64,000 bases of DNA from Sva-07 sp963747375 (GTDB lineage: Bacteria > Actinomycetota > Acidimicrobiia > Acidimicrobiales > Ilumatobacteraceae), in assembly GCA_963747375.1 (NCBI GenBank), contig CAVVFL010000014.1:310001-374000 (forward strand), written 5' to 3'. Position numbers and translations under genes: made by a program. Numbering within the stretch: the stretch's first letter is position 1; the number at the start of each line of letters is the position of its first letter. Positions 1-9,779 of this stretch are shown in pieces. Below the pieces are notes generated by a model. It had not been told where the DNA came from. It saw only the letters and a program-made list of their open reading frames with translations, and searched no databases.

Positions 1-190
1 CTCCTGGGCTACGTCTACCTGCTCATCGACGACCAGGCCGACACCTTCGTCAACATGGAGATCATCCGGCACGGCTACGCCACACCGCTGACGATCGAAC
101 CCAACTCGACGTTCGCTCCCGACTTCGCCAGGGCGGCCGCACGACGCGGAGGCCGCCGGGCTCGGCCTCTGGACGACCTGCTCGTCCTGA
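1..190 (+). CDS. Thermonuclease (SNase) family protein, C-terminal part
   Basis: The window opens inside a gene whose product ends like a staphylococcal-nuclease-fold enzyme: a LLGYVYLLIDD strand, then FVNMEIIRHGYA, then after a one-base slip near position 140 the typical ending EAAGLGLWTTCSS and a TGA at 188-190. Family members cut DNA or RNA with calcium; the catalytic Arg and Glu that would settle activity lie partly upstream of the window. Without the slip the first frame runs on to a stop at 199-201. Family assignment is good; enzymatic activity is inferred. Confidence 0.7.
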
Positions 191-198
191 CCGTCCGG

Positions 199-204
199 TA
201 GCGT
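199..204 (+). promoter_or_regulatory. Putative leaderless -10 (TAGCGT) for the YdjC-type gene
   Basis: TAGCGT ends 7 nt before the GTG at 212, leaving no room for a 5' leader with a ribosome-binding site. Confidence 0.5.
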
Positions 205-211
205 CGCCGCG

Positions 212-1058
212 GTGACCGACGAGATCTCCCTCGCCGAACGTCTCGGGCATCGACCCGACGATCGTCTGGTGATCATCTCCTGCGACGACCTCGGGTCGTG
301 CCACGCCGCCAACGTCGGGGTCTTCGAGGCGCTGCACGACGGGGTCGCCACCTGCGCGTCGATCATGGTGCCGGCCCCGTGGGCCGGCCACGCCGCCCGC
401 ACCGCACAGCTCACCGACGACATCGGCGTCCACCTCACCCTCAACGCCGAGCACGAGTGCTACCGCTGGGGCCCGATCACCCATGCCCCGTCGCTCCAGT
501 CGGGCGAGGGTGGCTTCCCCCGGACGCTCGAGGACCTCTGGGAGCATGCCGATCCGGCCGAAGTCCTGCGTGAGCTGCAGGCCCAGATCGAGCGCGCCCT
601 CGCTTGGGGCATCGACGTCACCCACCTCGCCCCGCACCTGACGGCCATCACGCTGCGGCCGGAGTTCTTCGACGTCTACCTCGAACTGGCCGTCGAGTTC
701 GCGTTGCCCATCCGCCTCCCGTCGACGATCTCGGCCGAGCAGGCCGGCTTCCCGTTCCGGCGACTCGCCTCTGACGAAGGTGTGGTCTTCCCCGACCACT
801 TCGATCACGACTGGCGCGCCGGAAGTGCCGACCGGGTGTTCGCCGCCATCGACGATCTTCGGCCCGGCGTCACCGAGATCCATGTCCAACCGGCGATCGA
901 CACGCCCGGAGGTGCGAGCGCTCGGTGCGTACACGCAGGGCTGGATCGACGACCTCGAGCTGGTGACCGGCGACGCCCTGCGAGATCGGCTCGCGTCGAG
1001 CGGCGCCTCGCTGATCGGCTACCGCGATCTTCGCGACGTCATGCGCTCGGCCGACTGA
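212..1058 (+). CDS. YdjC/ChbG-family carbohydrate deacetylase (one frameshift)
   Basis: About 280 residues. The N-terminus has the family metal site ISCDDLG (residues 22-28), followed by GVHLTLNAEHE and, mid-protein, THLAPHLTAI, which keeps the paired histidines but lacks the Asp usually found between them (HLDxH in characterised members). Family enzymes remove acetyl groups from N-acetylated sugars such as chitooligosaccharides, usually in the cytoplasm. The GTG start is supported by a -10 hexamer 7 nt upstream. The reading frame slips near position 908 and continues with VRALGAYTQGWIDDLEL to the stop at 1056-1058. Substrate is unknown. Confidence 0.72.
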
Positions 1059-1111
1059 GCCTCCGAGGCGACGTCACCATCGACCCCGACATGATGCGAC
1101 CGCGCACCCCG

Positions 1112-1348
1112 TCAGGATGCTGCGACGAGGGCGGCAATGGCGACCGCCGAAGCGCCCGACTTCAACTCGTCGAGGACGATGCCCGTGTGACCGGAGGCCT
1201 TGAGCACGCCGCGCATGTACGCCACGGTCGGATCGAAGTCGTCGGCAGCCGCGTCGACGAGCGGCACGGTGATCACGACATCGGCGTCGTCGGGCCCGTC
1301 GACACGTTCGTCCTTCTTGGCGACCACGACGCGGTACTGCACGCTCAC
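1112..1348 (-). CDS. Small conserved-looking hypothetical protein, 78 aa
   Basis: Intact 78-residue acidic protein starting MSVQYRVVVAKKDERV and ending AIAALVAAS, with no signal peptide, membrane segment or recognisable motif. Its GTG start overlaps the stop of the mycothiol amidase gene by 4 nt (GTGA), so it is probably translationally coupled to it and transcribed as the second gene of that operon. I do not recognise the family; the coupling suggests, but does not show, a role related to thiol detoxification. Confidence 0.6.
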   Translation of the reverse strand: MSVQYRVVVAKKDERVDGPDDADVVITVPLVDAAADDFDPTVAYMRGVLKASGHTGIVLDELKSGASAVAIAALVAAS

Positions 1349-2255
1349 GGCGCAACCCGCTCATGCACTCCGGCGAACAGGTCGCGCTCGCCATCGTCGG
1401 CGGGGATCGACCCGACGAGCGAGCGAGCGAGGATCCAGTCCTCCCACGGGTACGCCTCGGTCATCTGGTCGTCGTCGACGCCGAACCACCACGGTGCGTT
1501 CGGGTCGACCTGCGTGGCGTGAGCCCGAAGCGCACCCGTGCGGGCGTACATGTATCCGGTGATGTCGATCCGGGTGGTGATGCGATGGTCCTGGCCGGGG
1601 CGATCGAGCCACTCCTGCTCGAACGGCGACTCGCCCTTCAGGTCGCAGGATCATCTCGTGGATCGCCATCATCCGGGCCTTCGACCACACCGAGTAGTAG
1701 AGCTTCGACGGGGCGAACGGCTCACCGAGGTCGGGATACCAGTCCGGATCGCCGGCACGTTCGAATGCCAACACCGAGATGTCGTGCACCCTGAGGTGAT
1801 CGGGGTGCGGGTAGCCGGCCTGGTCGTCGCCGTAGGTGATGATCACCTGCGGCCGCTCACGGCGGATGATCGCCACCAGCCGGCCCGTGGCCTCGTCGAT
1901 GTCGGCCTGGTGGAAGCAGTCCGGGTGGTTGTTCGGTTCGGTGTCGGCCATGCCCGAGTCGCGATAGCCGAGCATCTCGACCACGTCGAAGCCGATGATC
2001 TCCGCCGACGCCGCCAGTTCGCCGGCCCGCATCGACGCCACGAGCGCTCGCTCCTCGTCGGGGTCGAGACCGTGGAACGGCTGGCCCGGTTCGCGCAGCG
2101 ACGGGTTCTGCAGGTCGCCCTCCTCGCCACCGGTGCAGCAGACCAGGACCGTGTGGACGCCGCTCGTCGTGATACTTCGCGAACGTCGGCGCACCCTTCG
2201 ATGCCTCGTCGTCGGGATGGGCGTGAACGGTCAACAACGTCAGGCGTTCGGTCAC
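1345..2255 (-). CDS. mca: Mycothiol S-conjugate amidase Mca (two frameshifts)
   Basis: Zinc amidase that cleaves mycothiol S-conjugates of toxins or drugs, releasing a mercapturic acid for export. The N-terminus carries the zinc motif HAHPDDEASKGA, followed by CTGGEEGD, a GYRDSGMADTEPN segment, and the second zinc His in YPHPDHLRVHDIS; the C-terminus reads WFGVDDDQMTEAYPWEDW. These match Mca better than the related deacetylase MshB, and the length (about 300 aa) fits. Frame slips lie near 2175 and 1640. The GTG start has a -10 hexamer 7 nt upstream. Mycothiol enzymes are restricted to actinobacteria, so this gene helps place the organism. Confidence 0.88.
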
Positions 2256-2262
2256 CCGAGGG

Positions 2263-2268
2263 AGGCTA
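2263..2268 (-). promoter_or_regulatory. Putative leaderless -10 (TAGCCT) for mca
   Basis: TAGCCT on the minus strand ends 7 nt before the GTG at 2255. Confidence 0.5.
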
Positions 2269-2313
2269 CCGGTCGCTGACGACGACGATGCCCGACCAGC
2301 CCCTCGACGCGCC

Positions 2314-2319
2314 TACGCT
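2314..2319 (+). promoter_or_regulatory. Putative leaderless -10 (TACGCT) for the PEBP lipoprotein
   Basis: TACGCT ends 7 nt before the GTG at 2327. It favours that start over the in-frame ATG at 2288, which would put the signal peptide behind a long N-terminal extension. Confidence 0.45.
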
Positions 2320-2326
2320 CCGCCGG

Positions 2327-3018
2327 GTGAGACGGCACGACGCGAAACGATGGACCGCGATCGCCGCTGCGGTTGCGTGCGCACTGTTCGTCGCCGGGTG
2401 CGACACCGGCGACGGCGACAACTCCGGCCGTACGACCCCGCCGACTATCCGGCACCCGCCACGACGACCGAGGTGAGCAACAGCGCGTTCCTCGACGAGT
2501 TCGACGACCTCGCCGCGCACCGCCCCGAGCCTCGGCCCGGAACTGGCCGACGGGCACCGTCTCGGAGGCGTTCACGATGACGGCGCCCTGGCTCGAGCGG
2601 GGAGACGATCGATGCTCGGTACACGTGCGACGGCCTCGACGTCGCACCGTCGCTGAGTTGGGGCGGGGTGCCCGACGGCACCGTCGAGATCGCGATCGCC
2701 ATGGTCGACGATTCAGCGGTCAGCGACGGCCAGCCGTTCGTCCACTGGGTGATCGCCGGACTCGACCCGAACGAGATCGCCCTCGTCGAGGGCGACGTCC
2801 CCGCCGGAGCCACCCAGGCGCTCAACTTCTTCGGCGATGTCGCCTACGGTGGCCCGTGCCCGCCACCCGGCGACGATGCTCACGTGTACCGATTCACTGC
2901 ATACGCGCTCAACACTCCGCTCCAACTTGCCGATGGAACACTCGCAACCGAGTTCTTGGAGGCCATCGCGCAGGCCACGATCAGGTCGACCGACCTGAAC
3001 GGGACGTACCAGCGCTGA
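2327..3018 (+). CDS. PEBP / YbhB-YbcL family lipoprotein (frameshifted)
   Basis: The product begins with a lipoprotein signal, MRRHDAKRWTAIAAA then ACALFVAGC (lipobox ending in Cys 25), followed by a short acidic linker. The mature part is a phosphatidylethanolamine-binding (Raf-kinase-inhibitor-like) domain: FTMTAPWLERGETID, YTCDGLDVAPSLSWGGVP, VEIAIAMVDDS and FVHWVIAGLDP are the hallmark segments of the anion-binding pocket. At least two indels, near 2430 and 2610, split the frame. It should be anchored to the outer face of the membrane; the ligand is unknown. Confidence 0.75.
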
Positions 3019-3068
3019 CCGGCACGGCTCAGATCGACAATCGAACGGAAGCGAGCACGTTGTGCCAG

Positions 3069-4813
3069 ATGGCGACAGCGACAACCAGGCGGTCACACCC
3101 CGAGGCAGTTGAGCTCGCCGCGTCACTCCCGCTCGCCCTCCGTGAACTCCTCGACGCCGACCGCACCGCTGTCGTCGTGCTCGGGCTCGACGGCACGGTG
3201 CTGTCGGCCAACGAGACCGCCCTGGAACTCCTCGGGGCCGACGTCCGTCGCTGCGATGACGCCTGGTTCGGCGAGTCGCGCCGTCCTGCGATCGATGCTC
3301 GACCACGCGCCTCGTCACCTCGTCAACGGCTCGACCGATGGCGTCTGGCAGGGCGACATCGATCACATCGACGCCACCGGAGAACACCGGATCTTCCGGG
3401 CGACCGTTGCCACCCGCCACGACGCTGCCCATGCCGGCGGCGGCTTCATCGGCATCACGGCCCACGACGTGACGATCTCACGGAGCACCGCGGCGAACCT
3501 GCGTCACCGCGCGACGCACGACTCGCTGACCGGCCTCGCCAACCGGCGCCAGATTCTCACGACGCTGGCACACGCGCTGGCCGACCAGCGGGGGCGACCG
3601 GGCCACGTGGCCGCGATCTTCGTCGACTTCGATCGGCTCAAGCACGTCAACGACGCGCTCGGCCATCAGGTCGGCGACCGCCTGCTCATCTCCGCCGCGC
3701 AGCGCCTGTCCGAGTCGATCCGCCCGCAGGACAGCGTGGCGCGCATCGGCGGCGACGAGTTCCTCGTGGTCTGCACGAACCTGGCCAGCGCCGATGAGGC
3801 CCTCGGTCTCGCCGATCGCGCCCGACGCGCACTGACCGGGAATCTCCGGCTCCGGCAACTCGACGTGCCATTGTCGGTGAGCATCGGCGTCGCCGTCTCC
3901 GACGACGAGTTGCTGAGCGACAACGACACGTCGGCAGCGTCGACGCTGATCAGCAATGCCGACACCGCGATGTACGAGGCGAAGAACGCCGGGCGCGGGA
4001 GCAGCGTGCTCTTCACCGCCGAAATGCGCTCGCTGGCGCGCGAACGGGCCGAACTGGCCTCCGAGTTGGCGCGGGCGATCGCCGACCGACGTCTGACCAT
4101 CGAGTACCAACCGATGTTCTCGACCGATCACACACCAGGCGGTCGGTGCCGAGGCCCTCGTCCGTTGGCACCATCCCGAGCGCGGGTGGATCGATCCGAG
4201 CGCGTTCATCTCGATCGCCGAGGAGGCCGGATCGATTGCGCAGCTCGGCGAGTTCGTCCTCGACCAGGCTCTCCTCGAGACGAGGCTCTGGACCGAGCGC
4301 GGCATCGTCGGTGACGACTTCGCCGTCCACGTGAACGTGTCGAGGGTCCAGTTGGCGAGCAGTTCCTTCGTCAACTTCGTCATGGCCATGCTGCGCAGCC
4401 ATGGGTTGCGTCCCGAGCAACTCGTGCTCGAGGCACGCGAAACCGCCTTGCTCGGACGCAGCGTCGACGTCGACCGATCGGTGCAGGCGCTTCGACGGCT
4501 CGGCGTGCGCACCGCCATCGACAACTTCGGTACCGGCGCGAACACGCTCTCGGTCCTCACCGACATCGGTGCCGACATCTTGAAGCTCGACGGAATCTTC
4601 GGCCTCGGCAACGGTTCGTCCGACACCGACACGCGCCTGGTCCGCGCCGTGGTGCTGCTCGCCCACGCGCTGGGGATGCGCGTGGTTGCCCAGCGTGTGA
4701 ACGATGTCGAACAGCTCCGCCACCTCAGAGCGGCAGGCTGCGATGCCGTCCAGGGCAATCTGCTGGCTCCGGTGGCGCGCGCGAGCGATCTGGTCACCAC
4801 GACGCCGTTCTGA
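3069..4813 (+). CDS. PAS-GGDEF-EAL protein: diguanylate cyclase with degenerate EAL domain
   Basis: About 580 residues read through frame slips near 3280 and 4135. An N-terminal PAS-like region (about 25-110) precedes a GGDEF domain with the intact active site RIGGDEFLVV and a product-inhibition RPQD site five residues before it, so cyclic-di-GMP synthesis is likely. The EAL domain keeps EALVRW, VNVSRVQL and the Lys of ILKLDGIF, but the metal motif reads IDNFGTG instead of DDFGTG and the catalytic AEGVE motif reads AQRVN. Phosphodiesterase activity is therefore doubtful; the domain may only bind c-di-GMP. No membrane segment is seen, so it should be cytoplasmic. Start chosen at ATG 3069, though no clear promoter or Shine-Dalgarno decides it. 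Confidence 0.82.
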
Positions 4814-4859
4814 CCAGCCCGTTCGCCGCTGCGCGCTGCCCCATCGCCACGCTGGTCGA

Positions 4860-4865
4860 TACCCT
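4860..4865 (+). promoter_or_regulatory. Putative leaderless -10 (TACCCT) for the rhomboid gene
   Basis: TACCCT ends 7 nt before GTG 4873, which begins a proline-rich stretch in a different frame from the rhomboid body. This suggests the true start is here, with an indel near 4950. Confidence 0.45.
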
Positions 4866-4872
4866 GATCGAC

Positions 4873-5872
4873 GTGCCGTTGCCGCCGCCGCCCCCGCCAG
4901 GCCCGTCCGGCGCCTCCGGGCCGCCATCGTTCGGGTCCGGTTCCAGCCATGGGTGCCGCCGGGCCCACCGGGCCACTCCCCGTTCCCCCGCCGTCGGCGC
5001 CCGTGACGACCTGCTACCGGCATCCCGATCGCCCGGCCGGACGTCGGTGCACCCGGTGCGGGAACCCGGCCTGCGAGTCGTGCCTCGTCCAGGCCAGCGT
5101 CGGCAGTCACTGCCTCACCTGCGCCAAGGCCGGGCGGCCCGATGTGAAGACCCGCGCCCGGTTCTGGTCGGCCCGTCAGCCGTTGCTGGTGACGATGACG
5201 CTGATCGGCATCAACGTGGCGATCTTCATCGGCGTGCTGCTGTTCACCCGCGACCCCGGCGCGATGACGGGAAGCGTCACCGACGCCCACCTGCGCTTCG
5301 GCCTCAGCCGCGAGGTGCTCGCCCAGCAGATCGCCTGGCAGAGCGCCGACGGCGTGTTCATCACCGAGCCCGACGGCTGGTACCGCCTCGTCACGTCCGG
5401 CTTCATGCACTTCGGCGTCATCCACCTCGCGTTCAACATGTACTTCCTCTATGCGCTCGGCCGGATGCTCGAGCCGGCGATGGGGCGGATCCAGTACCTG
5501 CTGCTCTACATGGCGGCGCTCCTCGGCGGTTCGCTCGGCGTCATCGTCATCGGAGGTGCCGGCATCACCGCCGGCGCATCCGGCGCGGTGTTCGGACTGT
5601 TGGCGGCGGCGACGATCGGGCTGTGGAGGCGTGGGGTCAACCCCTTCACCACCGGTATCGGCGCCACGCTGATCCTCAACCTGTTCATCACGTTCGCGAT
5701 CCCCGGCATCTCGATCGGCGGTCACGTCGGCGGCATCATCGCCGGTTCGATCTGCGGCATCGTGATGCTCGCGCCGCCGTACAAGAGCTTCCCGAAATGG
5801 GCGTCGTACGCCACCCCGGTCGCCGTCGGGGTGTTCAGCGTGGTCGCCTCGGTCATGATCGTGACGTCGTGA
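4873..5872 (+). CDS. Rhomboid family intramembrane serine protease with N-terminal zinc-binding module
   Basis: A proline- and glycine-rich N-terminus (from GTG 4873; the intact frame itself starts at ATG 4949) leads into a small Cys/His module, CYRHPDRPAGRRCTRCG then CESCLVQASVGSHCLTC, resembling a B-box-type zinc site. The rest is a six- to seven-helix rhomboid core: HLAFNMYFLYALGRMLE in helix 2, the catalytic serine in GITAGASGAVFGL, and the catalytic histidine in GISIGGHVGGIIAG. Rhomboids cleave transmembrane segments of membrane proteins. The zinc module should face the cytoplasm and may select substrates. The next gene, glpD, starts 7 nt after the stop. Confidence 0.85.
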
Positions 5873-5878
5873 TCGCCC

Positions 5879-7589
5879 ATGAGCCTGCGTGATCATCATC
5901 TGCAACGCCTCCGCAACGAGCACTTCGACACGCTCGTCATCGGTGGCGGCATCAACGGCGCGGTGGCAGCAGCGTCGCTCGCGGGACGGGGCGCTTCGGT
6001 GGCGCGTGATCGACCGCGGTGACTTCGCCAGCTTCACCAGCCAGGCGTCGTCGAACCTGGTCTGGGGCGGCTTCAAGTACCTGGAGAACTACGAGCTGTG
6101 GCTCGTGTTCAAGCTGTGTCGGTCGCGCAATCGACTGATGAAGGCCTATCCGGCCAACATCCGCCAGATCGGGTTCTACGCGTCGCTCGACGAATCGGCG
6201 CCCTACAAGCCGTGGTTCGCCGGGCTCGGGGCGCTCGGCTACTGGATCATCGGACAGTTCGGCACCAAGCCACCCCGGCTGTTGTCGACGGACAAGATCG
6301 AGCGCGAGGAACCCGCCGTCGACACGTCGAGCGTCGCCGGTGGCATCGAGTACTTCGACGGCGTCCTCGTCGACAACGATGCTCGGTTCGTCTTCTCCTT
6401 CGTCCGTGCTGCCATCGAGGCCGGCGCCGCTGCCGCCAACTACGTCGAGCTGGTCTCGGCCGAGCGCGTCGACGGACGCTGGGTGGCCACGGTCCGCGAC
6501 GTCGATCGGGGCGAGGAGTTCACGGTCACTGCCACGACGATCGTCAACGCGGCCGGCCCGTTCGTCGACGAACTCAACGAGGAGTGGGGCGTGCGCAGCG
6601 ACCATCGCATCGTGTACTCGAAGGGCATCCACCTCGTGGTTCCCCGGCTGACGACGCACGACCACCATCGGGTGCTGGCGTTCTTCGACGACACCCAGCG
6701 ACTCTTCTACGTCATCCCGATGGGTCGCCGCTCGGTGATCGGCACGACCGACACCCGCGTCGACACGCCGTTCACCGAGGTGACCGACGACGACGTCGAG
6801 TTCCTCCTCGGCTCAGATCAATGCGCGCCTCGACCTCGATGCACCACTCACCCGTGCCGACATCATCGCCGAACGCGTCGGTGTCCGCCCGCTGGTGGTG
6901 CCCACGTCGCAGCGTCGGCGATCGTGGTTCCGGCGCGGTAGCGGTGACGCCGACCACTCCACGGTCGACTGGACGAAGCTGAGTCGCAAGCACGCCGTCG
7001 AGACCGACCACGCGCGCGAAGATCGTCACGATCTTCGGCGGCAAGCTCACCGACTGCCTCAACGTCGGCGAGGAGGTTGCCGACGAGATCGAGTCGCTCG
7101 GCGTTCCCCTCGAGGCCGACCTGCGCAACTGGTACGGCGAACCGGCCGAGGCGACCCGCGACGAGTTCTACCGTCAGGCGCGGCTGATGCGACTCGACGA
7201 GTTCCGCACGAAGGCCGACACCGAGCCGCTCACCGACCGACTCTGGCGACGCTACGGGCGGCGCGGCATTCGGCATGCTCGAAGCCATCCGCGAAGACCC
7301 GACGATGGCGCACGACGTGATGGGGTCGGCCGACTACCTGCGCGTGGAGTTGTACTCGGCGGCCCGCTCGGAGATGGTGACACGACTCGAGGACTTCATG
7401 CGGCGACGCTCGAAGATCGAACTCGTGGTCCACGACGACGACATCCGCAACTCCGCCGGACTGTTCGACGTCGCCGAGATCCTGTTCGGCGACGATGCCG
7501 AACGGCGACTGGCCGAGTACTTCGGCGGAGCCGACGCCGTCCCGCCCGCGATCGCGCAGCGACGCTCACATCCAGATGCCGGATCGTGA
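5879..7589 (+). CDS. glpD: FAD-dependent glycerol-3-phosphate dehydrogenase (several frameshifts)
   Basis: Membrane-associated flavoenzyme oxidising glycerol-3-phosphate to dihydroxyacetone phosphate. The N-terminal dinucleotide fold reads HFDTLVIGGGINGAV, followed by DRGDFASFTSQASSNLVWGG and GGFKYLENYELWLVFK, then the substrate-region segments TIVNAAGPFVDELN and IPMGRRSVIGTTDTRVDTP. The C-terminal helical domain ends EIRFGDDAERR-like, read as EILFGDDAERRLAEYFGG. About 565 aa, normal for GlpD. Frame slips occur near 6002, 6815, 6870-7010 and 7270. Its stop overlaps the start of the next gene by 4 nt (GTGA). Given gpsA at 35.6 kb, both directions of this step are encoded in the window. Confidence 0.88.
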
Positions 7590-8371
7590 TCGCATCGATC
7601 CGCAACTGGTTGTCGGGTGAGCCCACCTCTCCCGAGTTCGACGAGTCCTGGCGGCTCCTCCTCGAGCGGCGGTTCGAGCACTGGAAGCTGCTGACCCCCG
7701 CCGAACTCGAACGCATGGAGCTGCTGGTGGCCCGCTTCTTCGCCAGCACCCGGTGGGAGGCCGCCAACGGGTTCACCCTGACCGACGACATCAAGGTGCT
7801 CATCGCCGCGCAGGCATCGATGCTCCTGCTCGGGCTGGAGATCGACGACTACCCGCAGCTCACGTCGGTCATCGTGCATCCGTCGACGGTTCGCCTGCAC
7901 GGTGTGTATTCGGCCGGCGGTGGTGTGGTCGCGTCGGGAACACAGAACCTGCTCGGCCAGGCGCACTACCGCGGGCCGGTCGTGCTCTCCTGGAATGCGG
8001 CCCGACGGGGTGCCCGCTTCCCCGAGGCCGGCGAGAACGTCGTCTATCACGAGTTCGCGCATCAGCTCGACATGCTCGACGGCATCACCGACGGCACGCC
8101 ACCGCTGCGCGACGAGGCCGCACGACGGCGCTGGATCGAGGTCTGCACGACCGCGTACGACACCGTTCGCGCCGAGGGGTCACCCGTGCTGCGGCCGTAT
8201 GCGGGGACGAATCCGGCTGAGTTCTTCGCCGTTGCCACCGAGGTGTTCTTCAACCGGCCGGTCGAGCTGTTCGAGTACGAGCCGGCGCTCTACGCCGAAC
8301 TGCGTGGCTTCTACCACCAGGATCCCGCAGCGCGTCGAGCCGTGTCGCCCACCGCCACGCCCGAGGGCTGA
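7586..8371 (+). CDS. MtfA-family zinc-dependent peptidase
   Basis: Intact 261-aa protein read from GTG 7586, which overlaps the glpD stop by 4 nt. The zinc site is VYHEFAHQLDMLDG (HExxH), with the downstream Glu in NPAEFFAVATEVFF; the TDDIKVLIAAQASMLLLG and SVIVHPSTV segments are typical of the family. In E. coli, MtfA is a cytosolic aminopeptidase that binds the Mlc repressor of sugar uptake; whether an Mlc partner exists here cannot be seen. Coupling to glpD is probably positional rather than functional. Confidence 0.85.
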   Translation: MIASIRNWLSGEPTSPEFDESWRLLLERRFEHWKLLTPAELERMELLVARFFASTRWEAANGFTLTDDIKVLIAAQASMLLLGLEIDDYPQLTSVIVHPSTVRLHGVYSAGGGVVASGTQNLLGQAHYRGPVVLSWNAARRGARFPEAGENVVYHEFAHQLDMLDGITDGTPPLRDEAARRRWIEVCTTAYDTVRAEGSPVLRPYAGTNPAEFFAVATEVFFNRPVELFEYEPALYAELRGFYHQDPAARRAVSPTATPEG

Positions 8372-8441
8372 GTCCGCGGTCGCGGTGGCTCTGAGCTGGG
8401 GCGATTCGATCCCGGCAACTCTGTCACAGCCCCTCGTCAAG

Positions 8442-8753
8442 ATGGTGCCCATGATCACCAACACCTCCTCACTCCGCCGTTCAACGCCGCGGTCGAGCCG
8501 CCGAGCAGCTCACCCTGCTCCCGAACGACTCGGTGACCGCCCGGTTCCGCCTCAGCCGAGAGACCCGCGAGCGCGGCCTGCGTCACGTCGCCGAGATCCG
8601 CCGGATGCTCGCCGAGCGCGCCCGACGACTCTCCACCACCCCGACCGCAGCGGCGGGCAATGTGCAGGCACTGCGCGACCCGCCACGACCAGGCCGCCGA
8701 GGCCTCGAGGCGGGCGGGACGTCGTCAGCCGGCGCTCGGCGACAGGTCGGTGA
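8442..8753 (+). CDS. Possible small hypothetical protein (frameshifted)
   Basis: Between mtfA and the convergent LLM gene lies a short coding-like stretch: it opens MVPMITNTSSLRR, then after a slip near 8490 reads AAEQLTLLPNDSVTARF followed by RLSRETRERGLRHVAEIRR and MLAERARR. The basic C-terminal region resembles short actinobacterial proteins of unknown function. The end is uncertain because another slip is likely near 8680; plausible stops fall between 8753 and 8766, overlapping the neighbour's 3' end. No function can be proposed. Confidence 0.35.
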   Translation: MVPMITNTSSLRRSTPRSSRRAAHPAPERLGDRPVPPQPRDPRARPASRRRDPPDARRARPTTLHHPDRSGGQCAGTARPATTRPPRPRGGRDVVSRRSATGR

Positions 8754-9709
8754 CGGCCTGCCAGTAGTCGAGTGCGGGGTCGAGCGGCAGGATCGCCAGC
8801 GAACTCGTGGTCACGCCGTTGTCGAAGTACTGCTGGATCTGGGCACGGCACTGCGCCGGCGAACCGTGCACCACGAGGTCGTCGACGACCTGATCGGGAA
8901 TCGCCGCCAGCGCCGCCTTGCGGTCGCCCGCCGCCCACGCATCCCACATCCCCTGGAGCTGGTCGCCACGGCCGAGCCACTCGTGGAACGCGGCGTACAC
9001 GGGCACGTTCAGATAGGCGGCGATCGCGAACTTCGCGGCGCTGCGCACGATGTCGGCGTTCTCGCTCGGGCAGCAGAAGATGCGGGCGACGATCTCCGGT
9101 CTTCGCCCCCGGCCGCATCGCGCACCACGGGCACCACGGTCGACACGTCGGTCGCCGACAGCCAGTTGATGATCGCACCGTCGGCCTCGCGACCGGCCAG
9201 TCGCAACATGCCCTCGCGGAGCGCCGCCACCGAGAATCGGCGGCGTCTGCTCGGGGCGCACGCCGAGCTTGAACCCGTTCACCTCGAACGTGTCGTAGGC
9301 GTGCTTGATCTTCTCGCCGCTCAGCGCGTCCTTCAGGAACCGCACGACGTCGCGGACCTTCTTGTACGGCTCCTCGAACGGCACGCCGTTCCAGCGTTCG
9401 ACGATCACGTTGCTCGACGAGCCGATGCCGATGGCGAAACGCCCGGGCGCGGCATCGGCCATCGAGGCCACGCTCTGGGCCATGCATGCCGGCGCCCGGG
9501 TGTAGGCAGGGACGATGGCCGTGCCGAGCCGGAGGCGCGGCTCCCAGGCCGCGGCCAGAGCCGAGCGGGGTGAACGCGTCGGCACCATCGGACTCGGCCG
9601 ACCAGATGTCGGTGTAGCCCATGTCGGCCAGCGCGCCGAGCTTGTCGCGATGGCTGTGCAGCGGGCCGGGAAGCGGCACGGTCATGCCGGGTCGGATCGG
9701 GAGCGTCAT
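8725..9709 (-). CDS. LLM-class F420-dependent oxidoreductase (frameshifted)
   Basis: Luciferase-like TIM-barrel oxidoreductase of about 325 aa. Reading through slips near 9575, 9235 and 9110 gives LGALADMGYTDIWSAES, LAAAWEPRLRLGTAIVPAY, the hallmark GRFAIGIGSSSNVIVERWNG, REGMLRLAGREADGAIINW and the ending DYWQAVTDLSPSAG. Members use reduced coenzyme F420 or FMN; the CofC gene at 36.7 kb shows that F420 is made. The ATG start has TAGTGT 7 nt upstream. Substrate unknown; the neighbours are lipid and xenobiotic enzymes. Confidence 0.8.
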
Positions 9710-9716
9710 GGCGCCG

Positions 9717-9722
9717 ACACTA
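9717..9722 (-). promoter_or_regulatory. Putative leaderless -10 (TAGTGT) for the LLM oxidoreductase
   Basis: TAGTGT on the minus strand ends 7 nt before ATG 9709. Confidence 0.5.
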
Positions 9723-9779
9723 CGCAGATCGGGTTCGCGGATTCGGAACCCGTGGAGTTCATCAGCCGTATCGGTCGGG

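Noticed and set aside
4013..6076. A 687-residue open frame on the minus strand across the EAL domain and the rhomboid gene
   Set aside because: It is antisense to well-supported genes, rich in Arg/His/Gly low-complexity text and has no motif; long antisense frames are expected at this GC content.
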